DNA from: Desulfonatronum sp.
Lineage (GTDB): Bacteria; Desulfobacterota; Desulfovibrionia; Desulfovibrionales; Desulfonatronaceae
Direction of reading: 5' to 3'
Assembly: GCA_007127655.1 (NCBI GenBank)
Contig: SKYX01000428.1
Location: forward strand, 1-12,652
DNA: 12,652 bases
Position 1 is the first letter of the stretch. Every line of letters begins with the position of its first letter. Positions 1 through 7,329 of the stretch are shown in pieces. The notes beneath the pieces are model-generated. The model did not search any database and was not told the origin of the DNA. It saw nothing but the letters and a program-made list of their open reading frames with translations. Made by a program: the position numbers and the translations under genes.

Positions 1-96
1 CTGCTCCGTATTTTCAAATTTCTGAAAACTCAGGGCAAAGACGCACTGCAAGGCCCGCCTGCGGGCCGCTCGTCGGTGTACCTTCGGGGTTTCCAT
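1..96 (-). CDS. nusB: NusB transcription antitermination factor, N-terminal fragment (runs off left edge)
   Basis: Reading the minus strand from the ATG at 96-94 gives 32 residues that continue off the window, beginning METPKVHRRAARRRALQ and continuing CVFALSF. The Arg-rich RRAARRRALQ stretch followed by a hydrophobic aromatic helix is the usual start of NusB, an all-helical protein that binds boxA RNA with NusE (S10) in rRNA antitermination. An in-frame TAA lies seven codons upstream of the ATG, with no GTG or TTG between, so this is the only reasonable start. The Shine-Dalgarno match is poor: GAGGA lies about 13 nt upstream. nusB following ribH is a common arrangement, which supports the call. 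About 200 bp containing a repeat element separate it from ribH, so it may be only partly co-transcribed. Too short to exclude other NusB-domain proteins, but the context makes NusB by far the best reading. Confidence 0.8.
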   Translation of the reverse strand, partial: METPKVHRRAARRRALQCVFALSFQKFENTEQ

Positions 97-116
97 GGTT
101 TCTCGTTGATCCTCTT

Positions 117-288
117 AGGGAAATTGCTGGTCTCAACTTACCGTTTTTGCCTCGCCCGTAGTGTATGCTCCGCAAGAGTGGGCAGGAGGCATGTCGAAGA
201 GTGGGACAGGCATCTTGCCTGTCCGTGCAGGCAGGATGCCTGCACCGCCCAATTTATAACGGTAATTCAGCGACAGTCATATCCCTTA
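117..288. repeat. MITE-like double-hairpin element, copy 1 (ribH-nusB gap)
   Basis: This 172-bp non-coding element matches a second copy at 4397-4570. Its ends are imperfect inverted repeats: the left end (117-145, core CTCAACTTACCGTTT) pairs with the complement of the right end (257-288, core CTGAATTACCGTT). At the centre are two abutting 21-nt palindromes, each with a 9-bp stem and a 3-nt loop. The first is at 204-224 (GGACAGGCA stem, TCT loop) and the second at 225-245 (GTGCAGGCA stem, GGA loop). It begins about 14 nt after the ribH stop and ends just before nusB. There is no transposase, so it would be non-autonomous and moved in trans, or be an anciently spread palindromic repeat. Target-site duplications are not clear. 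In the minus-strand mRNA it would form two tandem hairpins, possibly affecting the ribH-nusB transcript. Confidence 0.8.
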
Positions 289-302
289 TCAGGCCAGATA
301 AA

Positions 303-773
303 TCAGACCTGTTCCAGGACACGAATCATTTCCAGGGCCGCGGCCGCGGCGTCCACGCCCTTGTTCCCGGCCTTGCTGCCGGCCCGCTCCACGGCCTGTT
401 CCAGGGTGTCCGTGGTCAGGACGCCGAAGCCCACGGGAACCCCGGTGTCCATCATCACCTGGGCCAGCCCCTTGGAAACCTCGGCCGAGACGTAGTCGAA
501 ATGTGGAGTGGCCCCGCGAATCACAGCGCCCAGACAAACAACGCCGTGAAACCGCTTCGTCTCCGCCAGCCGCTTGGCCGCCAGGGGCATTTCATAGGCC
601 CCGGGAATCCGGACCAGCGTGATGTCGCTCTTGGCCGCGCCGTGGCGAACCAGATAGTCCACGGCCCCTCCCACGAGGCGATCCACAATGAAGTCGTTGA
701 AGCGACTGGCCAAAATAGCGAAACGCAGCCCGGTAGCGTCCAGACGGCCTTCAATGGTTTCAAGATGATGCAT
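303..773 (-). CDS. ribH: 6,7-dimethyl-8-ribityllumazine synthase
   Basis: This 156-residue protein condenses 3,4-dihydroxy-2-butanone 4-phosphate with 5-amino-6-ribitylaminouracil to give 6,7-dimethyl-8-ribityllumazine, the penultimate step of riboflavin synthesis; the family forms large cytoplasmic oligomers. The substrate-binding RFN (24-26) and GAYE (59-62 region) motifs are present. GATPHFDYV (87-95) carries the catalytic His91, and [11 protein letters not shown] (129-139) carries the phosphate-binding Arg and Lys. Length is normal for the family. The ATG at 773 lies inside the 3' end of ribBA, a 14-bp overlap that suggests translational coupling and co-regulated stoichiometry. It is the last riboflavin gene of the run; a repeat element starts about 14 nt after its stop. 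Identification is secure. Confidence 0.97.
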   Translation of the reverse strand: MHHLETIEGRLDATGLRFAILASRFNDFIVDRLVGGAVDYLVRHGAAKSDITLVRIPGAYEMPLAAKRLAETKRFHGVVCLGAVIRGATPHFDYVSAEVSKGLAQVMMDTGVPVGFGVLTTDTLEQAVERAGSKAGNKGVDAAAAALEMIRVLEQV

Positions 774-1998
774 GGGCCTTCTCCTTGTCAGCTTTGAAAT
801 CCAGCATGTGTCCCATTTTTTCCTTCTTGGTCAGCAGGTACTGCAAGTTCTGCTCGCAGGCCTGGACCTCCACCGGAACCCGGCCGGCCACTTCCAGGCC
901 GTAGCCTTCCAGGCCGACGATCTTTTTGGGATTGTTGGTCATCAGTCGCATCTTGCTCACACCCAGATCCACGAGAATCTGCGCGCCGACCCCATAGTCC
1001 CGCAGATCCGGGGCAAAGCCCAGATCCACATTGGCCTCCACGGTGTCTCGGCCGCTGTCCTGGAGGCAGTAGGCCTTGATCTTATTGGCCAGACCGATCC
1101 CGCGGCCCTCCTGGCGCATGTACAGGATCACCCCGTTGCCTTCCTCGGCGATGATCCGCATGGCCGCCTGGAGCTGGGGCCCGCAATCACAGCGCAGGGA
1201 GCCGAAAACGTCCCCGGTCAGGCACTGACTGTGCACACGGACCAGGACCGGCTCCTCTGGGTTGATCTCGCCCTTGATCAAGGCCAAGTGGACACTGCTG
1301 TCCAAATCGTTTTCGTAGGCAACAACTCGAAAATCCCCTCCGTTGCAGGTGGGCAGGTTGGCTTCGCCCACCCGGCGTACGGACAGGGCGTCGTGCCTCA
1401 TTCGGTAGCGGATCAGATCGGCGATGGACGCGATCTTCATGTTGTGCTTGGCCGCGAATTCTTCCAGGTCCGGCATTCGGGCCATATTCCCGTCGTCGCG
1501 CATGATTTCGCAGATCACCGCAGCGGATTTCATGCCGGCCAAGCGGGCCAGATCCACGCTGCCCTCGGTCTGTCCGGCCCGGACAAGCACTCCGCCTTTC
1601 TTGGCCCGCAACGGGAAAACGTGTCCCGGGGAGACGATGTCCTCGGCCTTGGCGTCTTCGGCCACGGCGGTCAAAATCGTGGTGGCACGGTCATAGGCTG
1701 AAATCCCCGTGGAGACCCCGGAGCGGGCCTCGATGGACACGGTGAAGGCCGTGCCGAAACGCGACTCGTTCCGGGTGGCCATCATGGGCAGGTCCAGCTT
1801 TTCCACCAAATCTTGCTCCATGGCCAGACAGATCAAGCCCCGGCCGTGAATGGCCATGAAATTGATGATCTCCGGAGTCACGCTCTGGGCTGCGATGGTC
1901 AGGTCGCCCTCGTTCTCCCTGTTCTCGTCGTCCACCAGAATGATCATCCGCCCCTGGCGGATGTCCTCGATGGCCTCTTCGATGCTACACAATGCCAT
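760..1998 (-). CDS. ribBA: Bifunctional 3,4-dihydroxy-2-butanone-4-phosphate synthase / GTP cyclohydrolase II
   Basis: This 412-residue fusion supplies both precursors of riboflavin. The N-terminal half (about 1-200, RibB type) turns ribulose 5-phosphate into 3,4-dihydroxy-2-butanone 4-phosphate plus formate; it shows [10 protein letters not shown] (23-32), [13 protein letters not shown] (92-104) and [12 protein letters not shown] (144-155). The C-terminal half (about 205-400, RibA type) opens GTP to 2,5-diamino-6-ribosylamino-pyrimidinone phosphate; it shows the zinc cysteines Cys259, Cys270 and Cys272 and the RQEGRGIGL motif (295-303). Key residues of both halves are present, so both activities are expected. 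The short Lys-rich tail is not conserved in the family. The ATG at 1998 has GAGGA at a good distance upstream. The gene is 28 bp after ribE and overlaps ribH by 14 bp. Confidence 0.97.
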   Translation of the reverse strand: MALCSIEEAIEDIRQGRMIILVDDENRENEGDLTIAAQSVTPEIINFMAIHGRGLICLAMEQDLVEKLDLPMMATRNESRFGTAFTVSIEARSGVSTGISAYDRATTILTAVAEDAKAEDIVSPGHVFPLRAKKGGVLVRAGQTEGSVDLARLAGMKSAAVICEIMRDDGNMARMPDLEEFAAKHNMKIASIADLIRYRMRHDALSVRRVGEANLPTCNGGDFRVVAYENDLDSSVHLALIKGEINPEEPVLVRVHSQCLTGDVFGSLRCDCGPQLQAAMRIIAEEGNGVILYMRQEGRGIGLANKIKAYCLQDSGRDTVEANVDLGFAPDLRDYGVGAQILVDLGVSKMRLMTNNPKKIVGLEGYGLEVAGRVPVEVQACEQNLQYLLTKKEKMGHMLDFKADKEKAHASS

Positions 1999-2026
1999 AT
2001 TCAGTTCCTCTTTCCTTCGCCGGTCG

Positions 2027-2719
2027 TTAAAAGCCGTGTTCGCGTAAAAACGCCTCGCTGATCCCGCCGCCTCCGGTCATGGACGTCCCCGAGGGACGCG
2101 ACGACGTTCCGGCCCAAGGACCCAGCATGCGCTGCACGTATTTACCGATCAGGTCGGTTTCCATATTCACGTCCCGGCCTGGCCGCCATTCGGAAATGGT
2201 CGTGTTTTGCCAGGTCTCCGGGATGATGTTCACTTCCAGAAATCCTTCGCCACACTGGTTCACCGTCAGGCTGATCCCGTCCAGTGTCACCGAACCCTTG
2301 GTCACCACCAGAGGTGAAAATTCCTCGGGATACAGCAGCCGAAACCAGCGGGACTGGCCTATCTGGCGGGTTTCCCCAACCCGGGCCAGACAGTCCACAT
2401 GGCCGCTGACCAGGTGTCCGCCCAACCGGTCGCCCAAAGCCAGGGCCCGTTCCAGGTTGGCCCGCATCCCGGTCCGCAGGCTACCCAAGTTCGTCAGCCG
2501 CAAGGTCTCGGCCGAGGCGAACACGGAAAACCGGTCCGGGGCGAACGTTTCTACGGTCAGACAGACGCCGTTGACTGCGATGCTCTCCCCGCGAGCATAG
2601 TCCCGGATGGGGCTTTCGGGCCCAATCTCCAGGCGGGTTTCCCGGTTGCCGCTTCCTTCGCCTTGACGACCCGTGACGCTCAGGACCTTACCCGGTCCCT
2701 GAATCAGCCCGGTGAACAT
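2027..2719 (-). CDS. ribE: Riboflavin synthase, alpha chain
   Basis: This 230-residue enzyme dismutates two molecules of 6,7-dimethyl-8-ribityllumazine into riboflavin and the diaminouracil intermediate. It is built from two lumazine-binding barrels. Barrel one (about 1-97) starts with the family-typical MFTGLIQ and has VNGVCLTV (49-56). Barrel two (about 98-200) has [11 protein letters not shown] (99-109) and the matching [10 protein letters not shown] (145-154). The last 30 or so residues form a Gly/Ser-rich tail ([14 protein letters not shown]) ending FLREHGF; terminal tails vary in this family. The ATG at 2719 overlaps the ribD stop by 16 bp, again suggesting coupling. The symbol follows common deltaproteobacterial usage; the E. 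coli counterpart is called ribC. Confidence 0.96.
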   Translation of the reverse strand: MFTGLIQGPGKVLSVTGRQGEGSGNRETRLEIGPESPIRDYARGESIAVNGVCLTVETFAPDRFSVFASAETLRLTNLGSLRTGMRANLERALALGDRLGGHLVSGHVDCLARVGETRQIGQSRWFRLLYPEEFSPLVVTKGSVTLDGISLTVNQCGEGFLEVNIIPETWQNTTISEWRPGRDVNMETDLIGKYVQRMLGPWAGTSSRPSGTSMTGGGGISEAFLREHGF

Positions 2720-3915
2720 CCACCCTCCTTCCTTGAAGCGTCTGAAGCATGATCCGCTGTCAGTTCCGGACGCAACACCAGCGCAAGGTCCCCGTCAAAC
2801 TCCCGGAACCGGCTGGTCCGCCAGGACCAGGCATCGGCCATTCGCGGAACCTCGGCACCAGACAGCAAAGGCACAGCCCGGGCGTCACCCAGGGTCTTGG
2901 TTGCGAAAAACAACCACCATTCTCCCACGAGACCGGCGGTGATCAAATGCTGAGCCAATCCCCCTCCGCCCTCGCACAACACGTCCATCACGCCCAGTTC
3001 GGAACGCAACCGGCCCAGGCAGGCCTCCAGATCAACATGGTCACCGCTTCCGATCCCCCAAACACGAGCCCCAAGAGCGCGCAGCCGTTCAGCCACCGTG
3101 CCTTGCGCCGCGGCCTCGGTGGTCCAGAAAATGGTTTCTCCTGGTCGCTCACGCAACAGATAAAAATTTGCAGCAGGATCAGGCAATTTGGAGCCCACAA
3201 TGATGGCCAAGGGTTGGACTCGCGGATTCGCCAGTTGGTCCGACGGTCGATCAGCCTCGGACAGTCGGCAGGTCAGCCGCGGGTCATCCGCCCGAAAGGT
3301 GCCCGCACCAACCATCACGGCCCCGACCCGGCTCCGCAGAGCGTGAACCTTTTCCCGTGATCGGGCGTTGCTGATCCACTGGGAGTCTCCGGAACGGGTG
3401 GCGATCCGACCATCAAGAGTGCAGGCCAGCTTGAGATAGAGGTAGGGAAGCGAGGAGTCGATCCAGGTTCGGAAGTCCGCGATCAGGTCCCGACAGGCCT
3501 GATCGGCCACCCCGGCGACAACTTGAACGCCGTTGTCCCGCAAATGGTCGATGCCACCTCCGATCACCCGTGGATTAGGGTCTGCCGTACCCACCACGAC
3601 CTTCCTGATGCCGGCTTGAAGAATGGCCTGGGTGCAGGGAGGAGTGCGTCCGGTATGATTACAGGGCTCCAAGGTCACCCACAAGATGCATTCCTTCGGA
3701 TCAATCCCTTGCCGGGCGGCGTCTTGCAAAACCTCCACCTCGGCATGGGGCAGGCCCGGCCCGCGGTGATGCCCCTGGGCCACGATCCGTCCGTCTTGGG
3801 TCAGCACCGCGCCGACACACGGATTGGGCGCGGTTTGGCCTTTGCCCTGCTCGGCCAGGGTCGCGGCCTGGAGCATGATCTTTTCGGCGTCGTCAGGAAG
3901 AGCAAAGCTGTTCAA
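2704..3915 (-). CDS. ribD: Bifunctional riboflavin biosynthesis deaminase/reductase
   Basis: This 403-residue protein carries out two consecutive cytoplasmic steps: deamination of the pyrimidine ring, then NADPH-dependent reduction of the ribosyl side chain. The deaminase domain (about 10-150) has [10 protein letters not shown] (28-37), the zinc/proton-shuttle HAE (His57, Glu59) and [11 protein letters not shown] (Cys85, Cys94). The reductase domain (about 155-390) has [21 protein letters not shown] near 162-182 and a Gly-rich nucleotide-binding region (CEGGGGLAQ). The likely start is TTG at 3915, inside the 3' end of the deaminase gene (23-bp overlap), because AGGAG stands 6 nt upstream. The first ATG (3876) has only a weak ribosome site and would shorten the protein by 13 residues. 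The C-terminal 15 residues after LVLRPEL look non-conserved. Confidence 0.95.
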   Translation of the reverse strand: MNSFALPDDAEKIMLQAATLAEQGKGQTAPNPCVGAVLTQDGRIVAQGHHRGPGLPHAEVEVLQDAARQGIDPKECILWVTLEPCNHTGRTPPCTQAILQAGIRKVVVGTADPNPRVIGGGIDHLRDNGVQVVAGVADQACRDLIADFRTWIDSSLPYLYLKLACTLDGRIATRSGDSQWISNARSREKVHALRSRVGAVMVGAGTFRADDPRLTCRLSEADRPSDQLANPRVQPLAIIVGSKLPDPAANFYLLRERPGETIFWTTEAAAQGTVAERLRALGARVWGIGSGDHVDLEACLGRLRSELGVMDVLCEGGGGLAQHLITAGLVGEWWLFFATKTLGDARAVPLLSGAEVPRMADAWSWRTSRFREFDGDLALVLRPELTADHASDASRKEGGCSPG

Positions 3916-4339
3916 AGCGCACTCCTGCCTCGCGCAGCATGTTCACGGCCAGATCGTCGGGGTAACCCTGTTCGAAGAAAATCGCCTCCACCCCGCAGTT
4001 GATCAACATTTTGGTGCAGATCAGACACGGTTGGGTGGTGCAGTAGATCTGCGCGCCTTCCAGCCGGACCCCGTGGGTGGCGGCCTGGATGATCACGTTC
4101 TGCTCGGCATGCAGGCCCCGGCACAGCTCATGCCGCTGTCCCGAGGGAATACCCATCTGTTCCCGCAGGCAGCCGATATCCAGGCAGTGATCCAGCCCGG
4201 CCGGAGCGCCATTGTAGCCCGTGGCCAGGATCCGCTTGCCCTGGACGGCCAACGCCCCGACCTTGCGCCGCAGACAGGTGGACCGTTCGGCCACCAGTTT
4301 GGCGATACCCATGAAGTATTCCGGCCACGGCAGTCGCAT
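3893..4339 (-). CDS. comEB: Deoxycytidylate (dCMP) deaminase, ComEB family
   Basis: This 148-residue zinc hydrolase converts dCMP to dUMP, feeding thymidylate synthesis. The catalytic motif HAEQN (His77, Glu79) and the zinc cysteines in PCLICTK (Cys105, Cys108) are present. The N-terminus, [20 protein letters not shown] followed by TCLRRKVGA, is characteristic of the dCMP deaminase group rather than tRNA adenosine deaminases. GYNGAP (41-46) and the extra Cys/His set (HC at 51-52, Cys57, His70, Cys73) match the structural region of that group. The ATG at 4339 has GAGGA about 12 nt upstream, longer than ideal, but an in-frame TAA just upstream rules out a longer form. Its end overlaps ribD by 23 bp. 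The AT-rich 40 bp upstream (4350-4395) could hold a promoter, but I see no convincing -35/-10 pair. Confidence 0.92.
   Translation of the reverse strand: MRLPWPEYFMGIAKLVAERSTCLRRKVGALAVQGKRILATGYNGAPAGLDHCLDIGCLREQMGIPSGQRHELCRGLHAEQNVIIQAATHGVRLEGAQIYCTTQPCLICTKMLINCGVEAIFFEQGYPDDLAVNMLREAGVRFEQLCSS
3922..3926 (-). promoter_or_regulatory. Ribosome binding site deciding the TTG start of ribD
   Basis: The minus strand carries AGGAG here, followed by a 6-nt spacer (TGCGCT) and then TTG at 3915-3913. This is a near-ideal Shine-Dalgarno placement inside the deaminase coding sequence. The competing ATG at 3876 is preceded only by AAAAG. The placement supports a TTG start translated by ribosomes finishing the upstream gene. 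Confidence 0.6.
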
Positions 4340-4396
4340 CAGGCTGTGTTATCCTCGAATTCCATAAAGATAAAGACAAAAATCAGAAAAAAGAAC

Positions 4397-4570
4397 AGGG
4401 AGTTGGCTGGTCTCAATTAACCGTTTTTGCCCGGCCTGCGCTTTACGTTTCGCGAGATGAGGCCGGAGGCATGTCTAAGTGGTGGGACAGGCATCTTGCC
4501 TGTCCGTGCAGGCAGGATGCCTGCACCACCCAATTCACAAACGGTAATTCAGTAGCAGCCATGCCTCTTA
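4397..4570. repeat. MITE-like double-hairpin element, copy 2 (glyA-deaminase gap)
   Basis: This is the second copy of the element at 117-288, in the same orientation, 174 bp long and non-coding. The left end (core CTCAATTAACCGTTTTT, about 4411-4427) is an imperfect inverted repeat of the right end (AACGGTAATTCAG, about 4540-4552, and outward). The central palindromes are at 4485-4505 and 4506-4526 and are identical to copy 1; 46 nt are identical in total (4482-4527 against 201-246). Between the left end and the core the two copies have drifted, mostly by transitions, but still align through GGAGGCATGTC. The right border lies about 9 nt after the glyA stop. It fills most of the 240-bp gap between glyA and the dCMP deaminase gene, so it may act on the 3' end of the glyA message or separate the fatty-acid/glyA part from the riboflavin part. 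Confidence 0.8.
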
Positions 4571-4579
4571 CCTCCTGAT

Positions 4580-5824
4580 CTATCCGGCAAACAGCGGGAA
4601 CTGAGACGCGAAGGTTTGCACCTCGGCCTCGATCCGCTGCAGTTCGGTATCGTTGTCCCGCTGATCCAGAGCCTCCACGATCCACTCCACGACACGGACC
4701 ATGTGCTCTTCGGTCATGCCCCGCGTGGTCAGGGCCGGTGTGCCCAGGCGAATTCCGGAGGTCACGAACGGAGAGCGGGTCTCGAAGGGAACCGTATTCT
4801 TGTTCACCGTGATTCCGGCCTTGTCCAGGGAGATCTCGGCATCCTTGCCCGTGAGGTCCTTGTTGGTCAGGTCCACAAGCATCAGATGGTTGTCCGTCCC
4901 CCCGGAAACCAGATCGAATCCGGCTTCGGTCAGGGCATTGGCCATAGCCTGGGCATTCTTGATCACCTGCTGCTGGTACGTGGCGAACTCGGGGCGCAGG
5001 GCTTCGCCGAAGGCCACGGCCTTGGAGGCGATCACGTGCATCAGCGGACCGCCCTGAATTCCGGGAAAAATCTGGGAGTTCAAGAGTTTGCCGAACTCGT
5101 CGGTGGACAGGATCATCCCGCCGCGCGGCCCGCGCAAGGTCTTGTGGGTGGTGGTGGTGATGAAGTGCGCGCTGCCCACGGGAGAAGGGTGCAGATCCGC
5201 GGCGATCAGCCCGGCAATGTGCGCCATGTCCACAATCAGCTTGGCTCCGACCTCGTCGGCGATTTCCCGAAACTTCGGAAAATCGATCACCCGGGAATAG
5301 GCGCTGGCCCCGGCCACGATAACCTTTGGCCGGTGCTCACGAGCCATGGTCCGGACCTGGTCGTAATCAATGGTCCCGGTCTCCCTGCTCACGCCGTAAA
5401 AAACCACCTTGTACAACTTGCCGGAAAAATTCACCGGGCTGCCGTGGGTCAGGTGCCCGCCATGGGACAGGTCCATGCCCAGGATCACGTCCCCGGGCTG
5501 CAACGCCCCGAAGTAGACCGCCATGTTGGCCTGGGAGCCGGAATGGGGTTGGACGTTGGCGTATTCAACCTTGAACAATTGCTTGGCCCGCTCCTGAGCC
5601 AGGGTCTCGGCCATGTCCACGTATTCGCAACCGCCGTAATAACGCTTCCCCGGATATCCTTCAGCGTACTTGTGGGTCAGCACGCTGCCCATGGTCATGC
5701 GCACGGCCGGGGAGGTGAAATTTTCCGAGGCAATCAGTTCCAGCTTGTGCAGTTGCCGCAGCTCTTCAAGCCGCACCGCTTCGGCGATTTCCGGGTCGTG
5801 GCGGCGGAGTTCGTCAAGGTTCAT
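4580..5824 (-). CDS. glyA: Serine hydroxymethyltransferase
   Basis: This 414-residue PLP enzyme interconverts serine and glycine with transfer of a one-carbon unit to tetrahydrofolate, the main cellular source of one-carbon groups. Visible motifs are LIASENFTS (30-38), [13 protein letters not shown] (53-65), the DMAH pair (Asp199, His202) that holds the cofactor, and [14 protein letters not shown] (223-236) with Lys228 as the Schiff-base lysine. Length is normal for the family. The start is the ATG at 5824, giving [17 protein letters not shown] with GGAGAG five nt upstream. A longer in-frame reading to 5944 would add 40 residues translated from the adjacent repeat and is rejected. It lies between fabF and the dCMP deaminase gene, with repeat elements on both sides. 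Its pairing with dCMP deaminase makes sense for dTMP synthesis, though that link is inferred. Confidence 0.97.
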   Translation of the reverse strand: MNLDELRRHDPEIAEAVRLEELRQLHKLELIASENFTSPAVRMTMGSVLTHKYAEGYPGKRYYGGCEYVDMAETLAQERAKQLFKVEYANVQPHSGSQANMAVYFGALQPGDVILGMDLSHGGHLTHGSPVNFSGKLYKVVFYGVSRETGTIDYDQVRTMAREHRPKVIVAGASAYSRVIDFPKFREIADEVGAKLIVDMAHIAGLIAADLHPSPVGSAHFITTTTHKTLRGPRGGMILSTDEFGKLLNSQIFPGIQGGPLMHVIASKAVAFGEALRPEFATYQQQVIKNAQAMANALTEAGFDLVSGGTDNHLMLVDLTNKDLTGKDAEISLDKAGITVNKNTVPFETRSPFVTSGIRLGTPALTTRGMTEEHMVRVVEWIVEALDQRDNDTELQRIEAEVQTFASQFPLFAG

Positions 5825-5851
5825 TGTGGCTCTCCGGGGATCAAATGATTC

Positions 5852-5986
5852 GTGGGAAGTGGGAAAGTGGGAAGGTGGGAAGGTGGGAAGGTTTTTGGTG
5901 AGGGGAAGGAGATGACTGCTGCTCCAGCAATCGCTCCCTCCCAACTATACCTTCCAACCTTCCAACCCTTACCCTACCCTTCCCAC
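5852..5986. repeat. GGGAAGG-rich long imperfect inverted repeat between fabF and glyA
   Basis: The left arm (5852-5892) is five near-identical 8-bp units of the type TGGGAAGG. The right arm (5949-5986) is its imperfect complement (ACCTTCCAACCTTCC, then a CCCTTACCCTACCC segment). The 56-bp centre continues the pairing (GAGGGG against CTCCCTCCC) and ends in a small hairpin, TGCTG-CTC-CAGCA (about 5918-5930). The whole region can fold as one hairpin of about 135 nt. Both strands contain runs of GGG with short spacers, four or more in a row, which fits a G-quadruplex motif: plus strand in the left arm, minus strand in the right arm. The right arm overlaps the end of fabF and supplies its last codons and stop. 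The left arm ends 27 bp before the glyA start. Probably a dispersed intergenic repeat; no relation to the double-hairpin element. Confidence 0.75.
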
Positions 5987-7218
5987 TTTTTATACAGAAT
6001 AGTGGCGTTGGTTCCGCCAAAACCGAAGGAATTGCAGAGTACGTATCGGACATCGGCCTTTCTGGTGCCGTCGGTGACGTAGTCCAGGTCGCATTCCGGA
6101 TCCGGGTCGACCATGTTGATGGTTCCGGGAATCAGGCCGTGGCGCAGGGTCAGGACGGAAAACACGCTTTCCACACCGCCGGCCGCGCCCAGCAGGTGAC
6201 CGATCATGGACTTGTTGCCGGTGATGGCGATGGAGGCAGCATGCTTGCCGAAAACCTGCTTGATGGCCCGGGTCTCGGTGATGTCGTTGAGCTTGGTGGA
6301 GGTGCCATGGGCATTGATGTGGTCCACTTCCTCCGGAGCGATACCGGCTTCGTCCAGGGCGGCCCGCATGGCCAGGGACATGCCGGAGCCGTCCTCGTCC
6401 GGGGCGGTGATATGAAAGGCGTCGCCCGAAGCGCCATAGCCCACCACCTCAGCCAGGATTTTCGCCCCTCGGGCCTGGGCGTGCTCCAGAGTTTCCAGGA
6501 GCAGCAGGCCGCAGCCCTCGCCCATGACGAATCCGTCCCGACTGTTCTCAAAAGGCCTTGAGGCCATTTGCGGTTCGTCGTTGCGGGTGGACAGGGCCTT
6601 GAGGGAGTTGAACCCGGCCATGGCCAAGGGCGTCAGACAGGCCTCGGTTCCGCCGCAGATGGACGCATCCGCGCGGCCCAGCAGCAGTTCGGAAAAGGCC
6701 GTGCCGATGGAATGCAGCCCCGAGGCGCAGGCCGAAGTGGTTACCAGATTGTTGCCTTTGGCCCCGGTAAAGATGGATACTTGCCCGGCAGCCATGTTGG
6801 CGATCAGAGACGGAATGAAGAACGGGGAAATTTTCCGCGGCCCGCTTTTGAGCAGGGTGGCCTGGGAACGCTCCAGGGCGTCGAGCCCGCCGATGCCGCA
6901 TCCGATGATCGCGGAGGTACGATGGGCCCGGTCCTCGGGGATGGTCCAGTCGGCGTCCTCCAGTAGCATCTTGGCAGCGGCCACGGCGAACTGCGCGAAC
7001 AGTTCCATCCGGCGGGTCTGTTTGGCCGGCATGTATTTCTCAGGATCAAACCCTTTGACTTCTCCGGCGATCTTGGTTGCGTGATCCTTGGCGTCGAAAC
7101 GGGACAACGGGGTGATGCCCGACTCCCCCTTGATCAACCGTTCCCAACTGGTCCGTGCGTCCACGCCCAAGGGCGTGACCGCCGAAAGACCGGTGACGAC
7201 TACTCTCTTTCTGGACAT
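5974..7218 (-). CDS. fabF: 3-oxoacyl-[acyl-carrier-protein] synthase II
   Basis: This 414-residue condensing enzyme elongates acyl-ACP with malonyl-ACP in type II fatty-acid synthesis. It has the thiolase fold with the Cys-His-His triad of KAS I/II: Cys164 in TTSACASGLHSIGTA, His304 in INAHGTSTKLND and His341 in GNKSMIGHLLGAAGG, with Lys336 nearby. The C-terminal glycine-rich NSFGFGGTNATI segment is intact. The chain should end near ILYKK; the last codons, Trp-Glu-Gly-TAG, lie inside the GGGAAGG inverted repeat, so the element appears to have replaced the original terminus. The ATG at 7218 has AAGGTGG four nt upstream. It follows acpP by 111 bp. KAS II (fabF) is preferred over KAS I (fabB) because of its length and its place beside acpP. 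Confidence 0.96.
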   Translation of the reverse strand: MSRKRVVVTGLSAVTPLGVDARTSWERLIKGESGITPLSRFDAKDHATKIAGEVKGFDPEKYMPAKQTRRMELFAQFAVAAAKMLLEDADWTIPEDRAHRTSAIIGCGIGGLDALERSQATLLKSGPRKISPFFIPSLIANMAAGQVSIFTGAKGNNLVTTSACASGLHSIGTAFSELLLGRADASICGGTEACLTPLAMAGFNSLKALSTRNDEPQMASRPFENSRDGFVMGEGCGLLLLETLEHAQARGAKILAEVVGYGASGDAFHITAPDEDGSGMSLAMRAALDEAGIAPEEVDHINAHGTSTKLNDITETRAIKQVFGKHAASIAITGNKSMIGHLLGAAGGVESVFSVLTLRHGLIPGTINMVDPDPECDLDYVTDGTRKADVRYVLCNSFGFGGTNATILYKKWEG

Positions 7219-7329
7219 GTTTCCACCTTGACTTGTCCGGCTGACGGGAAAAAAACGAGCGCCCCGTGATCGTGCCGAAGCGGATCACAAGACGCCCGAA
7301 ACATCTAGCGGCTGCCTCGGAGAACCGGA

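Noticed and set aside
204..245. Two adjacent palindromes as a CRISPR remnant
   Set aside because: They abut without a spacer, occur once per site and sit inside an element with terminal inverted repeats.
165..797. Plus-strand open frame encoding VGQASCLSVQAGCLH-type peptide
   Set aside because: The peptide is the translation of the two palindromes and the antisense of ribH; similar spurious peptides are common where these repeats occur.
4616..5848. 410-residue open frame on the plus strand opposite glyA
   Set aside because: Exact antisense shadow of glyA with no recognisable domain.
5825..5944. 40-residue N-terminal extension of GlyA
   Set aside because: It is translated from the GGGAAGG repeat, is not conserved in serine hydroxymethyltransferases, and the ATG at 5824 has a good ribosome site.
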